From: Channallabes apus | Taxonomy: Eukaryota > Chordata > Actinopteri > Siluriformes > Clariidae | Length of the DNA: 64,000 bases | Assembly: GCA_030522415.1 (NCBI GenBank) | Contig: CM060109.1 | Span: forward strand, 839,001-903,000 | Direction of reading: 5' to 3' | In this document: piece by piece, positions 9,825 to 20,848 of the stretch | Numbering within the stretch: the stretch's first letter is position 1 | How the letters are laid out: each line of letters opens with the position of its first letter | The notes under the pieces: generated by a model | The model's input: the letters and a program-made list of their open reading frames with translations, nothing else | Database searches by the model: none | What the model was told of the DNA's origin: nothing | Position numbers and translations under genes: made by a program

Positions 9825-10181
9825 CATATAGTAAAATGAAATATAATAGGAATGCGATGTAGTGCAGTGTAGAACCGAGTCTAGTTATTGGCAAGATAAT
9901 GTGCAAGATTGCAGTTCAAGTTCACACTGTCAAGGCAAGGCAAGTTTATTTGTATAGCACATTTCATAGACAATGGTAATTCAAAGTGCTTTACATAGAA
10001 GAAGAGAAAATAATCATGAAATGAAATAAAAGATAATATCAATAAAACTTTTTAACAAAAACTTAATAAAAATAAAATAAAAAAAGAACAGTTAGCTATA
10101 AAACTTTAAACGAATAAAAATTTAATTTAAAATAAAAATAGAAAACTAATTAAAACTAATTAAAACATCATTTAAAATAGG

Positions 10182-10218
10182 AACCCCTCCTTGAACCACC
10201 ACCTTATCGTGGTGGAGG
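10182..10218 (+). other. Nested hairpin at the 5' end of the Rex3-type LINE
   Basis: CCACCAC (10197-10203) pairs with GTGGTGG a few bases downstream, and AACCCCT at the element's extreme 5' end pairs with the AGGGGTT that immediately follows the inner stem. The order 5' strand, gap, closed hairpin, partner strand is also that of P1-P3-P1' in HDV-like self-cleaving ribozymes known from some LINEs. The catalytic joining region was not identified, so only the hairpin itself is claimed. Confidence 0.45.
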
Positions 10219-10616
10219 GGTTTGCGTGTCCCAATGATCCTGGGAGCTATGTTGTTGGGGGCTTCATGCCCCCGGCAGGGTCACCCATGGCAATCTGGTC
10301 CTAGGTGAGGGAACAGACAAAGAGTGGTTCAAAAGACCTCTTATGATGAGTACAACCAATGGAAAACGTTTTCCCTCGCCCGGACGTGGGTCAGCGGGGC
10401 CTCCCTCTGGAGCCAGGCCTGGAGGTGGGGCCCGATGGCGAGCGCCTGGTGGTCGGGCCTGCACCCATGGGGCCCGGCCGGGCACAGCCCGAAGAGGCAA
10501 CGTGGGTCCCCCTTCCCATGGGCTCACCACCTGTAGGAGGGGCCAAAGAGGTCGGGTGCAGTGTGAGCTGGGCGGTGGCAGAGGACAGGGGCCTTGGCGG
10601 TCTGATCCTCGGCTGC

Positions 10617-13520
10617 AGAAGCTGGCTCTAGGGACGTGGAATGTCACCTCTCTGGCGGGGAAGGAGCCTGAGCTAGTGTGTGAGGTTGAGAAGTTCCGGC
10701 TAGATATAGTTGGACTCACCTCGACGCACAGCTTAGACTCTGGAACCAGTCTCCTTGAGAGGGGCTGGACTCTCTTCTACTCTGGAGTTGCCACCGGTGA
10801 GAGGCGACGAGCAGGTGTGGGCATACTTATTGCCCCCCGGCTTGGGGCCTGTACATTGGGGTTCACCGCAGTGGACGAGAGGGTGGCCTCCCTCCGCCTT
10901 CGGGTGGGGGGACGAATCCTTACTGTTGTTTGCGCTTATGCGCCGAACAGCAGTTTGGAGTACCCGCCCTTTTTGGGGTCTCTGGAGGGGGCGCTAGAGA
11001 GCGTCCCTCCTGAGGACTCCATCGTTCTGTTGGGAGACTTCAATGCTCACGTGGGCAATGACAGTGAGACCTGGAAGGGCGTGATTGGGATGAACGGCAC
11101 CCCCGATCTGAACCAGAACGGTGTTTTGTTATTGGACTTCTGTGCTCGTCATGGATTGTCCATAACGAACACCATGTTCAGGCATAAGGGTGTCCATATG
11201 TGCACCTGGCACCAGGACACCCTAGGCCGCAGTTCGATGATCGACTTTGTGGTCGTATCGTCGGACTTGCGGCCACATGTCTTGGACACTCGGGTGAAGA
11301 GAGGGGCGGAGCTGTCAACTGATCACCACCTGGTGGTGAGTTGGCTTCGTTGGCGGGGTAGGATGCCGGTCAGGCCTGGTAGACCCAAACGTATTGTGAG
11401 GGTCTGCTGGGAACGTCTGGCAGAGTCCCCTGTCAGGACGAGCTTCAACTCCCACTCCGGCAAAGCTTCAACCACGTCCTGGGGGAGGTGGGGGACATTG
11501 AGTCCGAATGGACTATGTTCCGCGCTTCCATTGTCGAGGCGGCCGACCGGAGCTGTGGCCGTAAGGTGGTCGGTGCCTGTCGCGGTGGCAACCCAAGAAC
11601 CCGCCGGTGGACACCGGCGGTGAGGGATGCCATCAAGCTGAAGAAGGAGTCTTACCGGGCCTTTTTGGCTGGTGGCACTCCGGAGGCAGCTGATAGGTAC
11701 CGGCAGGCCAAGCGGAATGCAGCTTCGGTGGTTGCTGTGGCAAAAACCCGGGCGTGGGAGGAGTTTGGGGAGGCCATGGAGAATGACTTCCAGACGGATT
11801 CGAAGAAATTCTGGTCCACCATCCGGCGTCTCAGGAGGGGAAAGCAGTGCACGGTCAACACAGTGTATAGTGGGGATGGTGCGCTGCTGACCTCGACTCG
11901 GGACGTTGTCGGTCGGTGGGGGGAGTACTTCGAAGACCTCCTTAATTCCACCAACATGCCTTCCGATGAGGAAGCAGAGTCTGGGGACATAGAGGTGGAC
12001 TCTTCCATCTCTGGGGCCGAGGTCGCCGAGGTGATCAAAAAGATCCGTGGTGGCGGGGCCCCGGGGGTGGATGAGATCCGCCCGGAGTTCCTCAAGGCTC
12101 TGGATGTTGTAGGGCTGTCATGGTTGACACGTCTCTGCAACATTGCTTGGACATCGGGGACAGTGCCTCTGGACTGGCAAACTGGGGTGGTGGCCCCCTC
12201 TTCAAGAAGGGGGACCGGAGAGTGTGTTCCAACTACAGAGGGATCACACTCCTCAGCCTCCCCGGGAAAGTCTATTCAGGGGTCCTGGAAAGGAGGGTCC
12301 GTCGGATAGTCGAACCTCGGATTCAGGAGGAGCAGTGTGGTTTTCGTCCAGGTCGCGGAACAGTGGACCAGCTCTACACCCTTAGCAGGGTCCTGGAGGG
12401 GGCATGGGAGTTTGCCCAACCAGTCTACATGTGCTTTGTGGACTTGGAGAAGGCATTCGACCGTGTCCCTCGGGGAGTCCTGTGGGGGGTACTCCGGGAG
12501 TATGGGATATCGGATTCCCTGTTAAGGGCTGTCCGGTCCCTGTACGACCGGTGTCGGAGCTTGGTCCGCATTGCCGGTAGTAAGTCGGACTTGTTTCCGG
12601 TGAGAGTAGGACTCCGACAGGGCTGCCCTTTGTCACCGATCCTGTTCATAATTTTTATGGACAGGATTTCTAGGCGCAGCCAGGTCGTTGAGGGGGTACA
12701 GTTTGGTGGGCTCAGGATTGGGTCACTGCTTTTTGCAGATGACGTTGTTCTGTTGGCCTCATCATCCTGTGACCTACAGCTCTCACTGGATCGGTTCGCA
12801 GCCGAGTGTGAAGCGGCTGGGATGAGAATCAGCACCTCCAATTCTGAGGCCATGGTCCTCAGCCGGAAAAGGGTGGAGTGCCCTCTCAGGGTTGGGAGTG
12901 AGATCCTGCCCCAAGTGGAGGAGTTTAAGTATCTCGGGGTCTTGTTCACGAGTGAGGGTAAAATGGAGCGGGAGATCGACAGGCGGATCGGGGCAGCGTC
13001 TGCAGTGATGCGGGCTCTGTATCGGTCCGTCGTGGTGAAGAAGGAGCTGAGCCAAAAGGCAAAGCTCTCAATTTACCGGTCGATCTACGTTCCTGCCCTC
13101 ACCTATGGTCATGAGCTGTGGGTAGTGACCGAAAGAACAAGATCGCGAATACAAGCGGCCGAAATGAGTTTCCTCCTCAGGGTGTCTGGGCTCTCCCTTA
13201 GAGATAGGGTGAGAAGCTCAGTCATCCGGGAGGGGCTCACAGTAGAGCCGCTGCTCCTCCGCATCGAGAGGAGCCAGATGAGGTGGCTTGGGCATCTATT
13301 TAGGATGCCCCCTGGACGCCTCCCTTGTGAGGTGTTCCGGACACGCCCCACCGGAAAGAGACCCCGGGGAAGACCCAGGACACGCTGGAGGGACTATGTC
13401 TCTCGGCTGGCCTGGGAACGTCTTGGGATCCCCCCGGAAGAGCTGGAAGAAGTGGCCGAGGAGAGGGAAGTCTGGGCATCCCTGCTGAAGCTGCTGCCCC
13501 CGCGACCCGACCTCGGATAA
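10617..13520 (+). pseudogene. Rex3-type ORF: endonuclease and reverse transcriptase, two frameshifts
   Basis: Three consecutive frames make up one protein. The endonuclease starts [19 protein letters not shown] (10620) and shows [28 protein letters not shown] (about 11030) and TDHHLVVSW (about 11320). A frameshift near 11450 moves to the frame of 11488, with the linker [13 protein letters not shown] second shift near 12180 moves to the frame ending at 13520. That last frame carries NYRGITLLS, CGFRPGRGTVDQLYTLSRVL, FVDLEKAFDRVPR, VGLRQGCPLSPILFIIFMDR and the catalytic FADDVVLL (about 12735), then the conserved C-terminus with WLGHLFRMPPGRL and RPRGRPRTRWRDYVSRLAWE. Only two frameshifts in about 2.9 kb indicates fairly recent inactivation. 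Residues and tail fit the Rex3 group of RTE LINEs known from many fish. Confidence 0.85.
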
Positions 13521-13649
13521 GCGGAAGAAAATGGATGGATGGATGGATGGATTAAAATAGGAATTTTTTTTTTAATAAAATAATGCAATCGGTTAAAAAA
13601 TTAAGTAAATATAAAATATAATGCAGTTGGTTCGGACGTAGCACAGTGC

Positions 13650-14517
13650 TCATTTGATAAATGCGCTGCTAAACAGATGAGTTTTAAGTCTTGATTTAAA
13701 AGTGACTAATGTTGTAGCACATCTGATCTCTTCTGGAAGCTGGTTCCACATGCGGGTAGCATAATGGCTAAAGGCGGACTCCCCTTGTTTTGTGTGAACC
13801 CATGGTATTTCTAACTGACTCGATCCTAATGATCTGAGTGGTCTGTTAGGTTTATATTCAGTGAGCAGATCTGCAATATATTTAGGTCCTAGGCCATTAA
13901 GTGATTTATAAACAAGTAAAAGTACTTTAAAATCTATCCTAAATGTTACAGGAAGCCAGTGTAAGAACTTGAGGACTGGTGTGATGTGATCTGACTTTCT
14001 GGTTCTAGTTAGAATCCTGGCAGCAGCATTCTGGATGAGTTGTCTAATGGTCTTCTTGGGAAGGCCGGTGAGGAGACCATTACAATAATCCACCCTGCTG
14101 GTGATAAAGGCATGGACAAGTTTCTCCAAGTCTTGATTGGAAACAAAACATCTAATTCTTGCAATGTTTTTGAGATGATAGTATGCTGATTTAGTTATTG
14201 CTTTGACATGGCTACTGAAACTAAGGTCTGTCCCTAGAATCACCCCAAGATTCTTGACTTGATTTTTAGTTATTTGACCCCTAGAGTGAAGGTATTCATT
14301 CACCTTCAGAGCTTCATCTTTATTTCCAAATGCAATGACCTCAGTTTTCTCCTTGTTTAATTGAAGAAAATTCTGGCACATCCAACTGTTAATTTCATCA
14401 AGGCATTGGCAGAGGGAGTCAACTGGGCTGTAGTCATTTGGAGATAAGGCTAGGTAAATCTGGGTATCATCAGCATAGCTGTGATAGGCAATTTGGTTAT
14501 TTCTCATTATCTTACTT
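13650..14517 (-). pseudogene. LINE copy A ORF2, C-terminal third
   Basis: Continues the reverse transcriptase of copy A after the Gypsy insertion. The catalytic YADDTQIYLALS is at about 14450-14480, followed by WMCQNFLQLNKEKTEVI, NLGVILGTDLSF, LVHAFITSRVDYCNGLL, LHWLPVTFRIDFKVLLLVYK and the terminal FKSRLKTHLFSSAF. The frame has no stop from 14517 to 13650. The first few codons drawn from 14518-14531 belong to the LTR of the neighbouring element, not to this protein. Confidence 0.85.
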
Positions 14518-15217
14518 TGTAGCATAGCCACACAACAGGGACACCTTCAACAACAGGAAACTGGTCTTGGAGCTAATGCTGCTCACCTGTGGCCGAAGGT
14601 GTGCCCTAGCGGTTTCTGTTTCCCCTTTGACAGTGGTTTGGTCACCGGGCAAGTTCCCGCGCATGCGCGATTGCAACGCATGGGAACCCGGAAGTGCCGC
14701 GGGTCACATGATCCGGCATAAAGCCGGAACCGGCAGAGAAGCCGGCACGGAGAGATGAAGACAGCGCGCTGCTTATTGAGAGAGACTGAGAGCCTGATTG
14801 TGGATTATACTTTGATAATTTCATTCAGTACCCAGCTCCTTCCGTTTCTCGATCTCCCAGACCTACCATCTTTATCTGGTGAGATCGACCCATCTCTCCA
14901 ACTCCACCCATTCATAACTTTTGCCATATTTCAGACACTGGACTATCATACACACACACACCCGCTTACATCACACACACACGTTTTTCTATTTGTATTA
15001 TATTTGTATATATTGGTTTGTGGTGCACCGTGTTTGTTTATTTATCTGTCTGTCTTGTATAATACACTTGGTTTAATTTATTATAATTGTTTTGTGTCGC
15101 GTCGTGTTTTGTCCAGCTGCGGTTGCGCAATACCGGAAGTAGTGTTTTCAAACCCCTGTTTAGATTCCCGAATCCGTTTTTTTGTAACCAAGCGGTTTTC
15201 TAAATCCAAGCGTTATA
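14518..15217 (+). repeat. 5' LTR of the 14.5-kb Gypsy element
   Basis: 700 bp. Contains GCATAAAGCCGG (about 14716) as a TATA-like start region and a CCGGCAGAGAAGCCGG repeat just downstream. The open frame beginning at 14755 reads through this LTR and is an accident of its lack of stops. The terminal CA is mutated to TA here. Confidence 0.85.
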
Positions 15218-15276
15218 TAGTGGTGGCCCGTACGCACGGGGAATCTGTATTTTGGGATATTTTCCGGTTTTGTGTG

Positions 15277-17532
15277 ATGTGGCTGAACAAGATGGATGCT
15301 AATGCTAGTGCTAAAGCTAATGCTAAGGCTAATGCTAGTAGTGCTGCTAAGGCCGACTGTGTAGTAGATTATAACATGCTGGTAGAAGTAGAGGATGCAT
15401 TTAATACACGCCGTAACCCTACAACTGAATTAACTGCATTGATTAGTTCTTTATATATATCAGATAGCCATGATAATGACAATGATGATGATGATTTTAT
15501 TGTTCATGGGTCTGATATTGGGGTAGTGCACACACTACAGACTGAACTTAATCAATGTAAGATAGACTTGGGGGCGCTTTCTGATAAAGTGAGCTCCATG
15601 GAGCTGGATTATAGACAATCCATGGACAGCAGTCTCAACCGGGAAATCAGTCTTCGTGACGCAGTGGACGCGAGCCTGGAAGGGCTGCAGCGCTACTGCC
15701 AGGAGGCTCTCGAAAAAATGGAGAGAGCCATCGTTGACTGTTTTCTGCGACGGGACGTCATCTGGGAAAACCGGATGAAGAGACTGCGTCTCACTGGTAC
15801 GCCCACCGCCCACAGGTTACAGGCCTACACCCCTACACCATCTCCTACACAACATCGTCCCAGCACTCCAAACACTACAGCAACAGCCAAGGTAAAGCTT
15901 CCAAGCACTCATGCCATCGCCGACGTTCCTCCTGGTGTTCCAGCACACTCCTCGGCACTGCTCTCCTCCCCACTTTCTTCTTCTTCTCTGCATGATCATC
16001 CATCCATCTGTGTGGAGTTCCCAGCCTTCTGCGACGCGTCAGAGACAGCTGAGGTGAGGAACTTCATCGAACAAGCGGAGAAGTACATGGAGATCAGACC
16101 CCTGACCCGACCAGAGCTGCTGGGAACCCTCGGCTCAGTTCTCCGAGGGCCGGCTCTCAGTTGGTGGAAGACGGAGAAAGGCAAGGTGAAGGACTGGGAG
16201 TCTTTTAAGCAGGCGTTCACGGCGGCGTTTATATTGGATGACGACCTCGACGAAGAGGAAGACAACCCGAGGTCTCCGGTACAGCTGCCGGGGCAACGCC
16301 TGGGAGACTCCACCAATTATCACCCCGCCCTCTGTCTCATGGGGAACCCTGATATCTCAGAGGAAGAACCAGTGAGGCGAACCAGGGAGAACCGCAACGC
16401 GAGAGTGGCGCTAAGAGGAGCGGCGAGCACCATGGAACAACAGGTGGACAGAGGTGATAGGGGAGATAAAGATCGCGAGGTCCGCCCTTTTCCAGGTCCA
16501 CATGCCATACCCCGAGCACCCCCGCCGCTGAATGGAGTTGACACCCCACGTCTACCCACCACATCCACTAAAGAGGCCTCCAACTTTCCGAGCGACCTGA
16601 GCGAGATCATCAACGCCCAACAGAACGACCCAACTATCACGAAGCTGCTCTCCAAAGATCACCCAAGAGGCATACAAGATCAAAGGGTCACCTTCGAAGG
16701 TCGTCAGGGCGTGCTATATCGCCGGGTACCGGTAAGGAAAGGAGAGAAAATCCAGCTTGTTGTCCCCCAGTCTCTAATAAAACTTTTTCTCCAGTATTAT
16801 CATGACAATCCACTGGGAGGACACTGGGGACAACTGAAAACCCTGCTGAGGCTAATAGAGGTGGCGTGGTGGCCGACGGTGCGGAAAGACGTCTGGCGTT
16901 ATACTAGAGCCTGCAGCGTTTGCCACCGACACAAGACAGGACATCCATCACCACCCCGACAAAGACTGATCATGGAGGAGGGCAAACCAAGAGCAGAACA
17001 ACATAGATCCAGACAAGCCAGATGTCACAATACCCGGGGGGAAGCAGCGCACTTCCAACCGGGAGAACTGGCTTGGGTCAAAACTCGACCTCTCTCCTCC
17101 ACAGCCCAGAGAGATTCTGCAAGGCGAGCGCCCCAGTGGGAGGGTCCAGCAGAGAAAAAAACCAGAAAAGGGCCAATTAAATACACAAGGTCTTGGGGCT
17201 ACCCACAAAAAGCCGATGTCAGTGTGGCGAATTTTAAGTGCTTGTGCGGACGTTCTCCTCAGACGCCGGAAGCTTGGGGGGGGGGGGTCTATGTAGCACA
17301 GCCACACAACAGGGACACCTTCAACAACAGGAAAATGGTCTTGGAGCTAATGCTGCTCACCTGTGGCCGAAGGTGTGCCCTAGCGGTTTCTGTTTCCCCT
17401 TTGACAGTGGTTTGGTCACCGGGCAAGTTCCCGCGCATGCGCGATTGCAACGCATGGGAACCCGGAAGTGCCGTGGGTCACATGATCCGGCATAAAGCCG
17501 GAACCGGCAGAGAAGCCGGCACGGAGAGATGA
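15277..17532 (+). CDS. Gag joined in frame to integrase remnants (non-autonomous Gypsy)
   Basis: A 751-codon frame whose first plausible start is ATG at 15277 (MWLNKMDANASAKANAKANA); a second in-frame ATG lies at 15292. It opens with an Ala/Asn/Lys repeat, then an acidic stretch and a coiled-coil-like region (residues about 85-170), then the Ty3-type gag core near residues 255-320 (EFPAFCDASETAEVRNFIEQ, LRGPALSWWKTEK). No protease, reverse transcriptase or RNase H follows. The frame passes directly into an integrase zinc-binding HHCC region near residues 505-555 (HDNPLGGHWGQLKTLLRLIE, then CSVCHRH), skips the catalytic core, and ends with an integrase C-terminal piece (ELAWVKTRPLSS, WEGPAEKK). 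It then runs into the right LTR, where the stop lies. With no stop or frameshift the product could be made, but it could only serve as a structural protein for elements with their own enzymes. Confidence 0.7.
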   Translation: MWLNKMDANASAKANAKANASSAAKADCVVDYNMLVEVEDAFNTRRNPTTELTALISSLYISDSHDNDNDDDDFIVHGSDIGVVHTLQTELNQCKIDLGALSDKVSSMELDYRQSMDSSLNREISLRDAVDASLEGLQRYCQEALEKMERAIVDCFLRRDVIWENRMKRLRLTGTPTAHRLQAYTPTPSPTQHRPSTPNTTATAKVKLPSTHAIADVPPGVPAHSSALLSSPLSSSSLHDHPSICVEFPAFCDASETAEVRNFIEQAEKYMEIRPLTRPELLGTLGSVLRGPALSWWKTEKGKVKDWESFKQAFTAAFILDDDLDEEEDNPRSPVQLPGQRLGDSTNYHPALCLMGNPDISEEEPVRRTRENRNARVALRGAASTMEQQVDRGDRGDKDREVRPFPGPHAIPRAPPPLNGVDTPRLPTTSTKEASNFPSDLSEIINAQQNDPTITKLLSKDHPRGIQDQRVTFEGRQGVLYRRVPVRKGEKIQLVVPQSLIKLFLQYYHDNPLGGHWGQLKTLLRLIEVAWWPTVRKDVWRYTRACSVCHRHKTGHPSPPRQRLIMEEGKPRAEQHRSRQARCHNTRGEAAHFQPGELAWVKTRPLSSTAQRDSARRAPQWEGPAEKKTRKGPIKYTRSWGYPQKADVSVANFKCLCGRSPQTPEAWGGGVYVAQPHNRDTFNNRKMVLELMLLTCGRRCALAVSVSPLTVVWSPGKFPRMRDCNAWEPGSAVGHMIRHKAGTGREAGTER
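17276..17287 (+). promoter_or_regulatory. Polypurine tract of the Gypsy element
   Basis: Twelve consecutive G four bases before the right LTR, the position from which plus-strand DNA synthesis is primed in LTR retrotransposons. The related copy at 29856 has a similar run at 30733-30745. Confidence 0.7.
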
Positions 17533-17991
17533 AGACAGCACGCTGCTTATTGAGAGAGACTGAGAGCCTGATTGTGGATTATACTTTGATAATTTCATTC
17601 AGTACCCAGCTCCTTCCGTTTCTCGATCTCCCAGACCTACCATCTTTATCTGGTGAGATCGACCCATCTCTCCAACTCCACCCATTCATAACTTTTGCCA
17701 TATTTCAGACACTGGACTATCATACACACACACACCCGCTTACATCACACACACACGTTTTTCTATTTGTATTATATTTGTATATATTGGTTTGTGGTGC
17801 ACCGTGTTTGTTTATTTATCTGTCTGTCTTGTATAATACACTTGGTTTAATTTATTATAATTGTTTTGTGTCGCGTCGTGTTTTGTCCAGCTGCGGTTGC
17901 GCAATACCGGAAGTAGTGTTTTCAAACCCCTGTTTACATTCCCGAATCCGTTTTTTTGTAACCAAGCGGTTTTCTAAATCCAAGCGTTACA
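17292..17991 (+). repeat. 3' LTR of the 14.5-kb Gypsy element
   Basis: 700 bp, about 99 percent identical by eye to 14518-15217 and ending with an intact GTTACA. The open frame 17529-18017 is the LTR read through, not a gene. Confidence 0.85.
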
Positions 17992-17995
17992 ACTT

Positions 17996-19937
17996 AGTGG
18001 GAGCATATACAGGCTAAACAGGAGGGGTGCAAGAATTGAGCCTTGTGGAACTCCGCATGTCATGGACGTCCACTTAGACTTGTGCTCTCCTATACTCACA
18101 TAATAGCTATAATATCTCCCTTCTAAGTATGACCTGAACCATTTGAGTACCATCTCAGAAAGCCCGACCCAGTTTTCCAGTCTTTCTTAGTATATTATTA
18201 GCATGTTATGATCGACAGTGTCAAACGCAGCACTAAGATCTAGCAGTACCAGCATTGATATTTTGCCAGAATCAGAATTTAAACGAATGTCGTTTATTAT
18301 CTTTATGAGCGCTGTTTCTGTACTATGATGCGCTCGGAAACCAGATTGATAACTGTCCAGATCTTCATTTGAGTTTAAATGGTTGTTCAGCTGATTAAAA
18401 ACAACCTTTTCAATAAGCTTACCTATAAAAGGAAGATTTGATATTGGTCTGTAGTTTTTCAGTATTGTATTATCAAGATTGCTTTTTTTCAGGAGTGGCT
18501 TTACAACTGCCGTTTTCAGAGAATTTGGAAAAGTCCCAGAGAGAAGTGAGGTGTTCACCACTTTTATAAGATCTGCTTCAAAACAGTTAAACACACTTTT
18601 GAAAAAAGATGTAGGAAGTGTGTCAAGGTTGCAGGTTGACGATTTGAGGTGCTGTACTATATCTCCCAAGATTTTGCTATCAATTGCTTGAAAGACAGAC
18701 ATAGTAACAGTTTTTTGAGGTTGTGTTTGAGTTTTTCTGACCTCTGCATAACTTGATGTGTTAATAGCCCTTCTAATATTACTGATTTTCTCAGAAAAGA
18801 AGGAAGCAAACTCATTGCATTTGCTATCAGAGGGCATTTCAATGGGAATCTGACTTGGTGGGTTTGTCAGTCTCTCAACAGTAGTAAAAAGAGTGTGTGT
18901 GTTGTTTAAGTTACTGTTTATAATGTTTGAGAAAAATGTCTGTCTAGCTGTGGCTACTTCCAAATTGAAAGCATGAAGGCTGTCTTTATAGATGCTATAG
19001 TGAATTTCAAGTTTCGTCTTCCGCCACATCCGCTCAGCTTTTCGGCATTGTCTTTTCACACTCTGAACTGCTGGTGATTTTCTCCATGGTGATTTCTGAC
19101 TGCCCGTCTTTTGGACCTTTTCCGGAGCAATATCATCAATATCCTAACTTTTGAGTTAAATGAATCAAGGAGAAGATCAACAGAGTCTGTAGAAATGCTT
19201 GATGTTAAAGATATAGCCTTCATAAATAGTGCACTTGTATTCTCATTAATGCATCTCTTTCTGACAGAGACAGATCTAGATTCAGTGGTAACAGAGATCA
19301 ATATATCAAACAAAATACAGAAGTGATCAGATAGTGCTACGTCCTTTATAATAATGGATGAGATGTTTAGACATTTACTGATGAGTAAGTCTAAAGTGTG
19401 TCCATGATTATGTGTGGGCCCGTGCACATGCTGAATCAGGTCGAAATTGTTTAGAACACTTAACATTTCTTTTGTAGTATTGATTTCTGCATTATCAATG
19501 TGAATATTCAAGTCTCCTGTTATAGCAAAACGGTCAAACTCTGAGGAAATCATTGATGGCATTTCTGTAAACTCTTCAATAAAGTCTGGAGAGTATTTTG
19601 GAGGTCTGTAAATAATGATAATCAGAATGCATGGGGTACCTTTTAACAAAATCCCTAGATATTCAAAAGACAAATATTGACCAAATGACACTTGCTTGCA
19701 TTGATAACTATCTTTAAATAGAGCAGCTACACCTCCGCCTCTCCTAACAGTTCTGCAGACACTCATGAACATAAAGTTAGGAGGGGCTGTTTCATTAAGG
19801 ACTGTTGCACTGCAGCTATCTTCTAGCCAAGTTTCATTTAAAAACATAAAATCCAATTTGTTTGTGGTGATAAAGTCATTGATCAAAAATTATTTATTTT
19901 TTAGTGAGCGACTATTTAATAATGCTAACTTTATGAC
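17996..19937 (-). pseudogene. LINE copy A ORF2: endonuclease and first half of reverse transcriptase
   Basis: The minus strand reads LALLNSRSLKNK, a stop, then INDFITTNKLDFMFLNETWL (19886 on), RRGGGVAALF, IIIYRPPKYSPDF, FAITGDLNIHID and LSDHFCILFD. These are the endonuclease motifs, with the catalytic D and H present. A frameshift near 19060-19100 leads to the frame 19059-18187, which holds [62 protein letters not shown] and [15 protein letters not shown]. It continues to 17996, where the Gypsy insertion starts, and resumes at 14517. Inactivated by at least one stop and one frameshift. Confidence 0.85.
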
Positions 19938-20848
19938 TGTAGATGCGGTCATATTATTTCACTAGTTTTGACGCGTAGCTTTGGTTTAAAGTTTCACTCA
20001 CACGACAGAAGTCCGATCTCTTTGTCTCTTGTAGTTTATTTTGTCAGCACCAAAGAATCAACACTCCATACAGTCGTCTTGAGTAAATCCACTGTGATTA
20101 CAGACACCAGTTGCTGCATCTTGCAAATCTCTGACTTTTACAACAACCTGTTTGCTGTATCTTGTAAATTACAGTCTTAGCTTACGAATATAACAACACT
20201 CTTGTTGTATATATCCACTTACGGGAGCTTACGGTTACAACAACCTAGTTGCTGTATTTCACATTCTTAGCTTACCGGGCTTACGGTCAAAAGCTTGTGT
20301 TTCCTTAGCCTTCCGCATCTAGACTGAACTCTCTTTCATATGACAGTCACACAAATGCATGTAATAGTAGAATGACATCACAGACCAACTTACGATTGTC
20401 AACTTATGATGCATGACTAAGAAATATAAAGCTTATGGCTTATGTAACAAACTTAATGCTTAATGCTTTACTAATGAATAGAACAAGGTAGGATAAATGA
20501 AATAACAGCAAATAAAATAAAATAAAGACAACAAATTCATAACAAGTGCGATATGGCACTTACATTCCAGCCCCTAATTGACAGGCATGGAGACTGACAA
20601 TTACAATTTTGTGTTTTTTTTTTTTTGATAAGGCCATGAAATCAACATTTTTACCCTTCTAAACGTTTTAAATCTTTTAAGTGTGTAATATTTATCTCAG
20701 ATGTTTACATTTGCATATCAAATTTCATAACATATTACCACACATTTAACAGTCCATTTCACATATGAGGCACAGCTTGTCGATGGGTCTTTCCAGAGTG
20801 TTGGTCTTAGTTTTAACCAACACACATCTCTGGGAACACTTTCGTGAT

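Larger units (their letters stand above)
10181..13551 (+). mobile_element. Rex3-type (RTE clade) LINE, near full length
   Basis: It is inserted in the 3' UTR of LINE copy A with a 9-12 bp duplication (TTAAAATAG at 10172-10180 and 13552-13560, perhaps extending through GAA). The 5' end carries a GC-rich hairpin, followed by endonuclease and reverse transcriptase frames and a 3' end of GGAT repeats (13533-13550), the short tandem tail typical of Rex3/RTE elements. GC content is far above the flanks. Total length about 3.4 kb. Confidence 0.85.
14518..17991 (+). mobile_element. Ty3/Gypsy-type retrotransposon, internally deleted, two LTRs, target duplication ACTT
   Basis: Two 700-bp LTRs (14518-15217 and 17292-17991) start TGTAGCAYAGCC and end GTTATA or GTTACA. 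By eye they differ at about six positions, so the insertion is young. ACTT flanks it at 14514-14517 and 17992-17995. A TGGTGGCCCGTACGCACGGG stretch just after the left LTR is the probable tRNA primer site, and a run of twelve G at 17276-17287 is the polypurine tract. The 2.07-kb interior encodes gag and only the edges of integrase. It interrupts the reverse transcriptase of LINE copy A. Confidence 0.9.

Noticed and set aside
14755..15276. Start of a 925-codon open frame inside the left Gypsy LTR, and its twin at 17529-18017
   Set aside because: Both are the LTR read through in a stop-poor frame. The Gypsy protein most plausibly starts at 15277, after the LTR.
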